Source: QHWK01 sp035315685 (GTDB lineage: Bacteria; Acidobacteriota; Vicinamibacteria; Vicinamibacterales; CAVVIG01). From it: DNA of 55,024 bases. The notes under the pieces were generated by a model, which worked only from the letters and a program-made list of their open reading frames with translations, searched no databases and was not told the DNA's origin. The stretch covers positions 1-55,024 of the forward strand of contig DATFXR010000749.1 of the NCBI GenBank assembly GCA_035315685.1. The letters are read 5' to 3'. The position numbers and the translations under genes are program-made. Positions 34,594 to 43,829 of the stretch are shown piece by piece; positions within the stretch are counted from its first letter, which is position 1, and the number at the start of each line of letters is the position of its first letter.

Positions 34594-34944
34594 ACCCACC
34601 TCGTCGTGAATCGGATGTCTGGCGTATCGCACACAGAGGAGGCGTATCGTCGCCGGTGACAGATAAGGGATCAAGAGCTTTCAACGATAGCAACTAGTCA
34701 AACTTTGGATTGGGATGAAATAGTGCCTTATCGAAATCGACGAAGTCTTTTCGTAATGGCGGCTCGCATCCATTGATTCCTCACACGCCAGCACAGTACA
34801 AGGGCCGCACGCACTCAGATTGAAGAATCGAACACACGCTTCGAGGAGTGCGCCCCTCTGAATGATCGCGGACGATCTCGGGGCGACGTGCTTCTCGAGG
34901 ACGCGTGCGTCACTGCTGGCTCGAGTGCGGAAAGGAAGGGCAAG
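34594..34944. other. Divergent intergenic region, 351 bp
   Basis: Between two outward-facing genes for secreted proteins. The stretch 34680-34790 is clearly richer in A+T than the surrounding sequence and should hold both promoters. I find no RNA gene, repeat or convincing -35/-10 pair. Confidence 0.5.
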
Positions 34945-35550
34945 ATGCGAACGAGAATGATGACCGCGCGGAATTTATCTAGTTTGGCCGGAGCAGCTGC
35001 TGTCGCACTCCTCGTCTTGTCCGGCGAGGTGCGCGGCGACGAAGACGCCATGAGAATCCGTTGGGACATCCAGCATTATCCGAACTTCATACTTCAGGCC
35101 GGTGGCCAGGCGTTTGCCGACGCGGTCGACGGCTCCAAGATCAAACTGACTGGCTCTGGGACCTTCAGGACGGACGGGCATCACGCGACCGGTGGAGGGA
35201 CATGGCAAACGTTCGCGCCAACCGGCGCACTTATGGGATCCGGCACCTACCGGGTTTTGAACCTGGTCAGCTGGAAAGCGGCACCGGGGACGCTTCCGTG
35301 CCCGCCGATCACCGACGAGATCGCGCCGTGCGCTGACGCGCGGGCCGGCCTCGCGGTCTTACAGATCCAGTACTCAACTGGAGGCGTGGGCAAGCTGGTC
35401 GTCAGTTGCCACCTGCCAGTGGGATCGCCGAGCGCGACGTACGAGGGAATTACGGTTTCCAAAGGGTTTGTCGATTACTACCTCCCAGAGGACCCGAATC
35501 GCACGATGAATGGGACCATCTTCCACGTTGTCCCCGGCGGCGACAATTGA
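34945..35550 (+). CDS. Secreted protein of unknown function
   Basis: 201 residues from ATG 34945; AGGAAGGG at 34933-34940 fixes the start over an upstream in-frame one. Signal peptide SLAGAAAVALLVLSGEVRG. The body ILQAGGQAFADAVDGSKIKL, TGSGTFR, TGGGTWQTFAPTGALMGSGT and VLQIQYSTGGVGKLVVSCHL resembles a family of extracellular beta proteins of unknown role seen in soil bacteria. No catalytic motif. Confidence 0.75.
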   Translation: MRTRMMTARNLSSLAGAAAVALLVLSGEVRGDEDAMRIRWDIQHYPNFILQAGGQAFADAVDGSKIKLTGSGTFRTDGHHATGGGTWQTFAPTGALMGSGTYRVLNLVSWKAAPGTLPCPPITDEIAPCADARAGLAVLQIQYSTGGVGKLVVSCHLPVGSPSATYEGITVSKGFVDYYLPEDPNRTMNGTIFHVVPGGDN

Positions 35551-35562
35551 CACTTTAGAAAA

Positions 35563-35598
35563 GCGGGGGCGCAGTCGCTTGCGCCGCTGCGCTCCCGC
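35563..35598. terminator. Stem-loop between convergent genes
   Basis: GCGGGGGCGCAG (35563-35574) pairs with CTGCGCTCCCGC (35587-35598), one mismatch, 12-base loop. It lies 13 bases after one stop and 12 before the other. No T run, so a bidirectional terminator is likely but not certain. Confidence 0.5.
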
Positions 35599-35609
35599 CG
35601 AGAGCCGTG

Positions 35610-36953
35610 CTACCGATCGTCGTCGCCGTTGTGCCCGAACACAGCGATGCAGCCGCGACCGACCAAGCCGAACTGCACGCACGGACTTCTCGGGTCCTCC
35701 ACGGTCGGCGGCGCGGGCGCGGTCACGGCCGTGAACACCTCGTTGTTTTCTGCGAAGGCGGCAGGGTTCCTGCCCCGAACGTCCTGCACGTTCTGGAGCC
35801 ACGTGCTGGTTTCTGCATCAATCACTCCAAGCGACTGCACCAGCGTTTTCGTGTCTGCCGCCGTCACGTAGAAGCGATTGTCGCCGGGGTTGTGCCACAC
35901 CTCGTCGCCGCCGCCGATCTGTGTGACGACGCTGAACACGTGCCCGGTCAGCGCGCTGAGCACGATCGGAGCCCCGCACGCGGCGACCAGCAGGTGCTGA
36001 AACGGTCCGAGCGCGATGCCCGCGATGCTGGCGCTCGCCGTGCCGGTGAGTGCCTTGCAATCCAGCACGAACGACTTGTCAATCGTCAACGGGAGCTTCG
36101 TCGGATCGATGCGGGCGACCATCGGATTGCCGCCAGCCGGCCCCGGCACGGTGATCCAGAACCGCCGCAGCTCAGGATCCCAGAGCGGCTGCTCCAGGCC
36201 GCCCGCACCGGTGAACGTGATTTGACCAAGGACCGCATTCGTCCTCGCGTCGATCAACGTCGCGAACGGATCGACCGGACAGTGCGCGACAGGATTCGTC
36301 GGCGTTGGACAAATCTTCGTGGGCGACAGGGGCGCGTTGTTCGCGACGAGGATGAGGTGATCCCTGGAGTCGTATCCCAGCTCGTCAGCGCGACCGCACC
36401 AGTGTCCGGTGGCGACGGCGGGATTCCCTGGCGGCGTATTCGTGTCGCACGCCGCGTTCGCAGTACTCACCGATGCCAGGATCTTCAGATAGGTCGGCGA
36501 GTCAGGATCGACGTCGGCAACCTGGACCGTGCTGTTGCCATCGCCCGCCCACAAACGGCGATTGGGTGTGACCAGGACGCCGTTGGGCCCGGGACCATTC
36601 GTCGTGGACGTGCCGCCGCCGCTCGGCTTCGGGCCGGCCATCCCGCCCACGCGATCGACATAGAAATTGTCTTCGGCGTCGATGATGTCGACGCCGAAAT
36701 TGGATCGATCGGCGAGATAGAACCGCTCCGTTCCCGGATCGACCCAGCCGATGTCGGTGCTCATGATCGGATTGCCTGGAACCGCAATCACGCCGAGAAG
36801 ACGCACCGGCGTGCTCACGTTGTGCTCGTGATGCTCGCTGTCCCGGCAGTCGCGATCATCGTGACGCCCCCGATCGTCGAAATCCGCGCGAATCGTCAAG
36901 GGCACCACCACACCCATGGCCACGAGCAACGACCCAACTGCTCTCGCGTGCAT
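35610..36953 (-). CDS. Secreted beta-propeller-like protein
   Basis: 447 residues; a strong AGGAGG (minus strand, 36958-36963) precedes the ATG. Signal peptide AVGSLLVAMGVVVPLTIRA, then a His/Asp-rich stretch (DDRGRHDDRDC). Repeated strands such as GVDIIDAEDNFYVDRVGG, STVQVADVDPDS, TLIDARTNAVLGQITF and GVIDAETSTWLQNVQDV fit a YVTN/SMP-30-like propeller. Several Cys pairs could form disulphides. No enzyme residues can be assigned. Confidence 0.7.
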   Translation of the reverse strand: MHARAVGSLLVAMGVVVPLTIRADFDDRGRHDDRDCRDSEHHEHNVSTPVRLLGVIAVPGNPIMSTDIGWVDPGTERFYLADRSNFGVDIIDAEDNFYVDRVGGMAGPKPSGGGTSTTNGPGPNGVLVTPNRRLWAGDGNSTVQVADVDPDSPTYLKILASVSTANAACDTNTPPGNPAVATGHWCGRADELGYDSRDHLILVANNAPLSPTKICPTPTNPVAHCPVDPFATLIDARTNAVLGQITFTGAGGLEQPLWDPELRRFWITVPGPAGGNPMVARIDPTKLPLTIDKSFVLDCKALTGTASASIAGIALGPFQHLLVAACGAPIVLSALTGHVFSVVTQIGGGDEVWHNPGDNRFYVTAADTKTLVQSLGVIDAETSTWLQNVQDVRGRNPAAFAENNEVFTAVTAPAPPTVEDPRSPCVQFGLVGRGCIAVFGHNGDDDR

Positions 36954-37260
36954 ATGACCTCCTGTTCGGTTGTCGGCAGAGTTCCGCGGGGAACGGCGCC
37001 TGGGCGCTCAGACTCATCCGTCTGGATGGGCGCGCGCGTCGATGAGAATCGCGCGAGGACAAACGGTGCGGAATGTAGGAACCGCGGGTTAAGGAATCTA
37101 TTGGTCGCGACGAAAATAGCGACTCCCTTATGCGGTCAGTCGGGTGACGGGAATCGAGATTTTGCGAAAAACGGCTGAGGTCGGCCGCTCCGAATGCTCG
37201 ACAGTAGGTGTATCGTCTCCGTGTTCTCAACGACAGCTGATCGGGCACGCGGAGATCTAC
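36954..37260. other. Divergent intergenic region, 307 bp
   Basis: Contains an inverted repeat GTTCCGCGGGGAAC at 36981-36994 close to the minus-strand start, which could be an operator or part of its leader. No gene or RNA signal is visible in the rest. Confidence 0.4.
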
Positions 37261-39309
37261 ATGATCCGTCCCTTCACGGCGCGGTCCATCGGACTGCTTG
37301 GACTCATCTTCGTGGCGACGGTTTCCGGCTCGCCGCCTCTCGACGCCGCAGCAGATCTTGCGGGCTCCTACGAGCTCGTTGCGCTCCACAGCGGCAAGTG
37401 CCTCGACGTCAGTGGCCAATCGACTGACGATGGCGCGCCCGTCGTCCAGTGGACGTGCAACGGCGGACTCAGTCAGCGATGGACGCTCCAGCCGACCGAT
37501 GACGGGAACGTTGTCCTGATCGCCGGCCACAGTGGCAAGGCGCTGGACGTGCGGGGAGCGTCGTTGAAAGACGGTGCGCACGTCATTCAGTACACGATCA
37601 ACGGGGGCGCCAACCAGGAGTGGCTCCCTCAGCCAGTAGGCGACGGCTACTACACGCTCACGGCCCATCACAGCGGCGAGGTGCTCGACGTGAGCGCCGA
37701 GTCGATGGACGACGGCGGCATCGTCATTCAGTGGCCGTTGCATGGCGGCGCCAATCAGGAGTGGCTGTTGCGCGCGGTGGTCGGCGGGCGACCATCGAGC
37801 GCTGATGTCACGCGCTTCCTCGAGCAGGCGACCTGGGGCCCGACGCCGGCGCTCGTGCAGCACGTCCAGGACGTCGGCTTCGCGCGGTTTCTCGACGAAC
37901 AATTCGACGCGCCGGCGTCCAGCTATCCGACGTTGCCGCTCTTTCCCACCACGCGCGATCAGACCGCCTGCCCGGACAACTCCACGTGCGTCCGCGACAA
38001 CTACACGATGTATCCGGTGCAGAACCGGTTCTTCGTCAACGCGCTCTACGGCGACGACCAGCTCCGCCAGCGCGTCGCATTCGCGCTGCACCAGATCGTC
38101 GTCGTCTCCGGCGTCGACGTCACGCAGCCCAGCTGGATGTCGCCGTATCTGCAGACGCTCGACCGCAACGCCTTCGCCAGCTACCGCCAGCTGCTGTACG
38201 ACATCACGATCAACCCGGCGATGGGCAACTACCTCGATGTCGTGAACAATACCAAGACCAGGCCGAACGAGAATTACGCGCGCGAAATCCTGCAGCTGTT
38301 CTCCATCGGCACGGTCAGGCTGAATCCGGACGGCACGCCGCAGCTCGATCAAGCCGGCCAACCCATCCCGACCTACGACCAGACCACGGTGAACAACTTC
38401 GCGCGCGTCTTCACCGGCTGGCGCTTTGCGTCGGGAGCGCCCGGCATTCCGAACTACATCGACCCGATGGTCGTCAACGAAACGCAGCACGACACTGGAT
38501 CGAAGACGCTGCTGAACGGCGTGGTGCTGCCTGCCGGGCAGAATACGGTCAAGGATCTGAGCGACGCGATCGACAACATCGTCAACGATCCGAACGTCGG
38601 CCCGTTCATCTCCAAACTCCTGATTCAGCACCTCGTGACGAGCAACCCGACGCCTGACTACGTCGCGCGCGTCGCGTCGGTGTTCAACGACGCCGGCGGA
38701 GCGCGCGGCGATCTGCGCGCGGTCGTCCGCGCGATCCTGCTGGATCCGGAGGCGCGCGGCGACGTCAAGGACGACGCGAACTACGGCCGGCTCCGTCACC
38801 CGGCTCAGTACATCGCCAACGTCCTCCGCGCGTTCGGCGCCGGCTCGGCGGACGGCACGTCGACGAGCGACGGATACCTGAATCCGCAGAGCGTTCTGAT
38901 GGGCATGGACCTGTTCAGGCCACCGTCCGTGTTCAGCTACTTTTCACCGGGCACGGTCGTTCCCGGCACGACCGGCGTGCGTGGCCCCGAATTCGGTCTG
39001 TTCTCGACGTCGACGGCGCTGCGGCGCGTGAATTTCGTGAACACGATGGCGTTCTCGAGGATCGCGGTCAGCGCCAACTCGCCGAACGGCACCTCGATCG
39101 ACCTCTCGGGCATGGAGGCGCTGGCCGGCGATCCGGCGCAGCTCGTCGACGCTCTCAACGTCCTGCTGATGCACGGCGCAATGTCGAACGACATGCGCCA
39201 GAGCGTCATCGCGGCCGTCGGCGCGGTCCCGGCCGGCACTGCGCACAAACGTGCGCAGACCGCCGTGTACCTCGTCGCCACGTCCCCGCAATATCAGGTG
39301 GAGAGATAG
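37261..39309 (+). CDS. Ricin-type lectin domain fused to DUF1800
   Basis: 682 residues from ATG 37261 (GGAG precedes). Signal peptide about 1-29. Residues 35-175 are a beta-trefoil RICIN-type domain with three repeats, each with a GK/GEVLDV strand and a Q-x-W box (SQRWTLQP, NQEWLPQP, NQEWLLR). Residues 180-680 are DUF1800: RFLEQATWGPTPALVQHVQD, NRFFVNALYGDDQLRQRVAF, PNENYAREILQLFSIGTV and FARVFTGWRF. DUF1800 and DUF1501 proteins occur as pairs and are thought to act in the envelope. The lectin may bind a polysaccharide (inference). Confidence 0.88.
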   Translation: MIRPFTARSIGLLGLIFVATVSGSPPLDAAADLAGSYELVALHSGKCLDVSGQSTDDGAPVVQWTCNGGLSQRWTLQPTDDGNVVLIAGHSGKALDVRGASLKDGAHVIQYTINGGANQEWLPQPVGDGYYTLTAHHSGEVLDVSAESMDDGGIVIQWPLHGGANQEWLLRAVVGGRPSSADVTRFLEQATWGPTPALVQHVQDVGFARFLDEQFDAPASSYPTLPLFPTTRDQTACPDNSTCVRDNYTMYPVQNRFFVNALYGDDQLRQRVAFALHQIVVVSGVDVTQPSWMSPYLQTLDRNAFASYRQLLYDITINPAMGNYLDVVNNTKTRPNENYAREILQLFSIGTVRLNPDGTPQLDQAGQPIPTYDQTTVNNFARVFTGWRFASGAPGIPNYIDPMVVNETQHDTGSKTLLNGVVLPAGQNTVKDLSDAIDNIVNDPNVGPFISKLLIQHLVTSNPTPDYVARVASVFNDAGGARGDLRAVVRAILLDPEARGDVKDDANYGRLRHPAQYIANVLRAFGAGSADGTSTSDGYLNPQSVLMGMDLFRPPSVFSYFSPGTVVPGTTGVRGPEFGLFSTSTALRRVNFVNTMAFSRIAVSANSPNGTSIDLSGMEALAGDPAQLVDALNVLLMHGAMSNDMRQSVIAAVGAVPAGTAHKRAQTAVYLVATSPQYQVER

Positions 39310-39311
39310 CC

Positions 39312-40715
39312 ATGAACGTGACGCGTCGGGAATTTCTGCTGCAGTCGGCCAGCGCGTGCGTCGGCTACGCGCTCGGCGCGGCGGCCTTCGCGGCCGGCGT
39401 CCAGCGCTTCAGTCTGATCAACGCGCTGGCCCAGGGCCTCGACTACAAGGCACTGGTCTGCGTGTTCATGGCAGGCGGCAACGACGGCAACAACCTCATC
39501 GTGCCGACGAGCACCTCGGAGTACGGCCAGTACGCGGCGGTGCGCACTGCGGCGGGCCTGGCAATTGCGCAGGACGCCCTCCTGCCGATCGTGCCCGCCA
39601 GCCTCGGCGCGCCGTTCGGGTTCCACCCGAGCCTCGCCGAACTGCACGGGTTGTGGACCGACGGCGTGGCGTCGATCGTGTGCAACGTCGGACCGCTGGT
39701 GGTGCCGCTGACGCGCCAGCAATACCTCGCCGGCGCGCCGCGCCCGTACCAATTGTTTTCGCATTCCGATCAGGTCGCGCAGTGGCAGACGGCCATATCC
39801 GATCGCGTCGGTCAGACCGGGTGGGGTGGACGCACGGCCGATCGCTTCGATCCGCACGCCTCGGGGTTCCCCATGATCACGGCGCTGTCAGGCGGCATCT
39901 TCACCCGCGGACAGTCGAGCACGCCCCTGTCGATTGCCCCCGCGCCAACCGCACTGAACCAGGTCCTGGTGCTCAACGGGTTCGGCACGACGGCCGACGA
40001 GGTCGCCCGCCGCCAGTCGATGGATTTCCTCCGCACCATCGATACCGGTGCGACACTGGTCGCGGCCACCGGCAAGACGACCGATCAGGCGCTCGACATC
40101 GGCGGCATCCTGGGCTCGAATGTGACGCTGGCGACCGCGTTCCCGAATACCACGCTCGGCAACCAGTTGCTGCAGGTTGCCAAGGTGATCAAGTTCAACT
40201 CGGTGTCGCCGGAACTCGGTCTGAGACGCCAGATCTTCTTCTGCCAGCTCGGTGGATTCGACACGCACCAGAATCAGGTCAACACGCAGTCGAATCTCCT
40301 CGCGCAAGTCAGCAAGGCCGTGAAGGCGTTCCACGACGCGACAGTGGAGCTCGGCGTCGAACGCCAGGTGACGACCTTCACGTTGTCGGACTTTGGACGG
40401 ACGCTCCAACCGGCGGGTGCGGGCGGCGGCGTCGGATCCGATCACGCCTGGGGCAATCACCACATCGTCGTTGGGGGCGCAGTGCGTGGCGGCGACTTCT
40501 ACGGCGTGCCTGGTCCCGGCGGGACGATATTTCCGGTGCTGCAACTCAGCGGGCCGAGCGACACCGACAATCGCGGCCGTTGGATCCCTACGGTGTCGGT
40601 CGAGCAGTACGCGGCGACCCTGGCAACCTGGTACGGCGTCGCCCCGCCGGATCTTCCGATCGTGTTCCCGAATATCGGGCAGTTTGCGACATCCGATCTG
40701 GGGTTCATGCTGTGA
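39312..40715 (+). CDS. DUF1501 family protein, Tat-type signal
   Basis: 467 residues, two bases after the DUF1800 stop. MNVTRREFLLQSASACVG is a twin-arginine-like signal. Family features: KALVCVFMAGGNDGNNLIVP near the start, FGFHPSLAELHGLWTDGVAS, QIFFCQLGGFDTHQNQ, TLSDFGRTLQPAG and DHAWGNHHIVVGGAV, as in the alkaline-phosphatase-like DUF1501 group. Exported folded and probably works with the DUF1800 protein; reaction unknown. Confidence 0.92.
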   Translation: MNVTRREFLLQSASACVGYALGAAAFAAGVQRFSLINALAQGLDYKALVCVFMAGGNDGNNLIVPTSTSEYGQYAAVRTAAGLAIAQDALLPIVPASLGAPFGFHPSLAELHGLWTDGVASIVCNVGPLVVPLTRQQYLAGAPRPYQLFSHSDQVAQWQTAISDRVGQTGWGGRTADRFDPHASGFPMITALSGGIFTRGQSSTPLSIAPAPTALNQVLVLNGFGTTADEVARRQSMDFLRTIDTGATLVAATGKTTDQALDIGGILGSNVTLATAFPNTTLGNQLLQVAKVIKFNSVSPELGLRRQIFFCQLGGFDTHQNQVNTQSNLLAQVSKAVKAFHDATVELGVERQVTTFTLSDFGRTLQPAGAGGGVGSDHAWGNHHIVVGGAVRGGDFYGVPGPGGTIFPVLQLSGPSDTDNRGRWIPTVSVEQYAATLATWYGVAPPDLPIVFPNIGQFATSDLGFML

Positions 40716-40740
40716 CGCTCGGTGGGTGTCAGTCGGCGTG

Positions 40741-42045
40741 TCAGTCCTGCTGAACGGCACTTGATGTCGTCGCGACCGGTTCGATGCGGAGCAGCGCCGC
40801 CTGATCTTCGTCGGTCAGCACGTACAGCAACCCGTCGGGGCCCTGCCGTACATCACGCACACGCTGGTGGAGGTCGCGCAGCAGCGACTCGCGCCGCAAT
40901 TCCTCCCATTTGTCGTTGAACACGATCCGCTGGAGCTGTCCGCTCGGCGCCACTTCGCCTTCGCGCAGCCCGCCGACGAACGCGTTGCGCTTCCAGCCGG
41001 GAAACCGATCGCCGGTGTAGAACGTCAGGCCCGACGCGGCAATCGACGGCACCCAGTAGACGACCGGCTCCTCGAACCCCGGCGCCGTCGGCGGAAAACG
41101 TGTGCCGTTGTAGTCGCGGCCGTAGCTGACGATCGGCCAGCCGTAGTTGCGGCCCGGCTTGAGCACGTTCAACTCGTCGCCGCCGTTCGGACCGTTCTCG
41201 TGCTCCCAAATCTCGTTCGTGTACGGATTGACGGCCAGTCCAAGCTGCACGCGATGACCGAGCGTGAAGATCGCCGGCTTGTACCCGGCCTTGCCGACGA
41301 ACGGATTGTCCGGCGGTATGCTGCCATCGTCGCGCAGGCGAAGGACTTTGCCGGCGAGGTCGTTGGTGTGCTGGGCGCGGTCGATGCTCACATGCGGCCC
41401 CGTTCCCGGTCCGCCGATGCCCATATACAGCAGTCGGTCCGCGCCAAACGCGATGCGCGATGCCTCGGTATCCACATCGTCCGACACGAACACGTCCTGG
41501 ACGTCGGTCAGGGCGGTGCCGTCCCACGTACCGCGCAGAACCGAGTTAGCGGCGACGCCCGGCGCGAGCGGCTTGTGATACGAGATGTAGATCCACTTGT
41601 TCTGCGCGAAGTTCGGATGGAGCGCGATGTCCATCAGCCCCGCCATCGTGGCGCGCGAGAGCACCTGTGGCGTCCCCGGCACGGGCGTCGGATCGAGCAC
41701 GCCGTTGCGAACGCTGCGAAGACGTCCGGCCCGCTCGGTGATGAGCATGCTGCCGTCCGGTAGAAACGCGAGACTCCACGGATGCGACAGCCCTCTGGTG
41801 ACCACGCTCACCTTGATGTCGCGCTGCTCGAGCGTGGAGTAGATCCAGGGCCCGCTGCCGAGCGGCGGCGACGGGAGCGGCCGCGGACCCGGCGGGATGA
41901 CGCCGCGTTGATCGCGGATTACGGGATACGGGAACCGCTTCGCCAGCGCTTCGGTCTCTGGCGACGGTTGCGGCGGGCCCTGCTGCCCGCTTGCGACAGC
42001 CATCGTGACAGCGATCAACCACGCCGATGCCAGCGTCACTTTCAT
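40741..42045 (-). CDS. PQQ-dependent sugar dehydrogenase
   Basis: 434 residues with signal peptide (TLASAWLIAVTMAVASG). GSDH hallmarks: LSHPWSLAFLPDGSMLITER, MAGLMDIALHPNFAQNKWIY, GHRVQLGLAVNP, HENGPNGGDELNVLKPGRNY and GWPIVSYGRDYNGT. The family oxidises aldose sugars in the periplasm with PQQ; His in the HPW and DRAQHTNDLAGK motifs are typical. Convergent with the DUF1501 gene, 25 bases apart, and divergent from the esterase gene. Confidence 0.93.
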   Translation of the reverse strand: MKVTLASAWLIAVTMAVASGQQGPPQPSPETEALAKRFPYPVIRDQRGVIPPGPRPLPSPPLGSGPWIYSTLEQRDIKVSVVTRGLSHPWSLAFLPDGSMLITERAGRLRSVRNGVLDPTPVPGTPQVLSRATMAGLMDIALHPNFAQNKWIYISYHKPLAPGVAANSVLRGTWDGTALTDVQDVFVSDDVDTEASRIAFGADRLLYMGIGGPGTGPHVSIDRAQHTNDLAGKVLRLRDDGSIPPDNPFVGKAGYKPAIFTLGHRVQLGLAVNPYTNEIWEHENGPNGGDELNVLKPGRNYGWPIVSYGRDYNGTRFPPTAPGFEEPVVYWVPSIAASGLTFYTGDRFPGWKRNAFVGGLREGEVAPSGQLQRIVFNDKWEELRRESLLRDLHQRVRDVRQGPDGLLYVLTDEDQAALLRIEPVATTSSAVQQD

Positions 42046-42123
42046 GGAGATCCTCTGTCCGGTGCCGGCCGTAAACTATCACGGACCTGCCGGACGGATC
42101 ACTGATCGGAGGACACGCGTACG

Positions 42124-43740
42124 ATGCAGGACACCATCAAGATGCCAGGACTACAGCACATCAGCAGCGCGACACTAGCGATCATGTTCGCCACCGCGCT
42201 TACGATCGCGGGTGGTTTGCACGCTGCCGTCCCTGAGCCGGTCAAGACCGACACCGGCTTGCTGACCGGCATGTCGGCGTCAGCGCCTGGCGTTCGGGTC
42301 TTCAAGGGCGTTCCGTTCGCCGCCCCGCCGGTCGGTGAACGGCGATGGCGCTCGCCGCAGCCTCCCGCGAAGTGGGCCGGCGTCCGCAAGGCGGACACGT
42401 TCGGCAACGTCTGCGTGCAGCCGACGGGCGCGGGACGTCTGAACGTTTCCGTCGATCTTCCCGACTCCCCGGCGGCGAGCGAAGACTGCCTCTACCTGAA
42501 CGTGTGGACAGCCGCTCAGTCCGCGTCGGAGCGCCGCCCGGTGATGTTCTGGATCTTCGGCGGGGCCTACACCGAAGGAGCAGGCTCGAGCCCTCATAAC
42601 GGCGGCGAAGCGCTTGCCCGCAAGGGCGCAATCGTCGTCACGTTCAATTACCGGCTCGGTCCGTTCGGATTCTTCTCCCATCCCGAGCTGACGAAGGAGT
42701 CGGGCCACAACGCGTCGGGCAATCAGGCGCTGATGGATACGATCGCCGCGCTGAAATGGGTGCAGAGCAACATCGCCGCGTTCGGTGGCGATCCACGCAA
42801 TGTGACGATCTTCGGCGAATCGGCTGGCGCCGCGATCGCCGCTGGCCTCGTGGGCTCGCCGCAGGCGGCGGGCCTGTTCCGCCGGGCCATTTCAGAAAGC
42901 GGCGCCTGGATGGGCCTCACCATCGCCGCGGTGCGCACGAGGGAACAGGCCGAGCAGCCGGCCGGACGACGAGGCGCGCCGGCGCCGCCGCAGCTGCCGC
43001 TCGCCGAACTTCGCGCCAAATCCACAGAAGAGATCGCACGAGCGTTCATCGGCGCCGGCATGATCGCGGACGGCTGGATCATCCCCGAGGACGAGTCGCT
43101 CACCTTTGCGCAGGGGCGCCAGCAACCGGTGGACGTGCTGGTCGGGTCGAACAAGGACGAAGGCACCTTCGCCGGCAGCACGACGGCGAGTGCGTGGACG
43201 AACCGCGTGCGCCAGCGCTGGGGTGATCTGGCTGACGACTACATCAAGCTCTATCCGGCCGGCTCGGATGAGGAAGCCACGCGCTCGTCGCAGATGTCGT
43301 TCCGCGACGAGCTGGCGTGGCACATGCGCCTGTTCGCGCGTCTGCAGGCGAAGCGCGGGCAACGCGCCTATTGGTATTTCTTCACGCACGAACCGCCGTA
43401 TGCGTCGGACGCGCGAAACCTGAAGGCGACGCACGCGGTGGAGATCCCGTACGTGTTCAACAACCTTCGCCCGCCGCGCGTGTTTCCGGACGCGAGCTCG
43501 CCCGAGCTGGCCTCGGCCTCGGCATCGGAGCGCGCGCTGGCCGAGAGGGTGTCGTCGTACTGGGTGAACTTTGCCCGGACCGGCGATCCGAACGGCGCGG
43601 ATCTGCCGCGCTGGCCGGCATACGACGATGCGAGCGGGACGCCGATGATCATCGGCGAGAGCAACGAGAGACCGGATTCACGGCAGCTCGCCATCTACGA
43701 CAGGCTGTACGCGAAGATGCTCGAGAATCTGAAGCGGTGA
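42124..43740 (+). CDS. Type-B carboxylesterase
   Basis: 538 residues with a signal-like N-terminus (LAIMFATALTIAGGLHAA). Type-B motifs: FKGVPFAAPPVGERRWRSP, SEDCLYLNVW at about 119-128, oxyanion FGGAY and nucleophile S233 in FGESAGA. The acid should be the Glu of SNKDEGTF and the base the His of KATHAVEIPYVF. Hydrolyses carboxylic esters outside the cytoplasm. Two in-frame ATGs (42124, 42142) are both possible starts. Confidence 0.95.
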   Translation: MQDTIKMPGLQHISSATLAIMFATALTIAGGLHAAVPEPVKTDTGLLTGMSASAPGVRVFKGVPFAAPPVGERRWRSPQPPAKWAGVRKADTFGNVCVQPTGAGRLNVSVDLPDSPAASEDCLYLNVWTAAQSASERRPVMFWIFGGAYTEGAGSSPHNGGEALARKGAIVVTFNYRLGPFGFFSHPELTKESGHNASGNQALMDTIAALKWVQSNIAAFGGDPRNVTIFGESAGAAIAAGLVGSPQAAGLFRRAISESGAWMGLTIAAVRTREQAEQPAGRRGAPAPPQLPLAELRAKSTEEIARAFIGAGMIADGWIIPEDESLTFAQGRQQPVDVLVGSNKDEGTFAGSTTASAWTNRVRQRWGDLADDYIKLYPAGSDEEATRSSQMSFRDELAWHMRLFARLQAKRGQRAYWYFFTHEPPYASDARNLKATHAVEIPYVFNNLRPPRVFPDASSPELASASASERALAERVSSYWVNFARTGDPNGADLPRWPAYDDASGTPMIIGESNERPDSRQLAIYDRLYAKMLENLKR

Positions 43741-43829
43741 AGGCGGACGGCTTGAATCTTTAGGAATCGTGCGATAAGACGCAGACATCGAGCGCCCTCG
43801 TCATCGACACAACTTACAGGGGGTGACTG

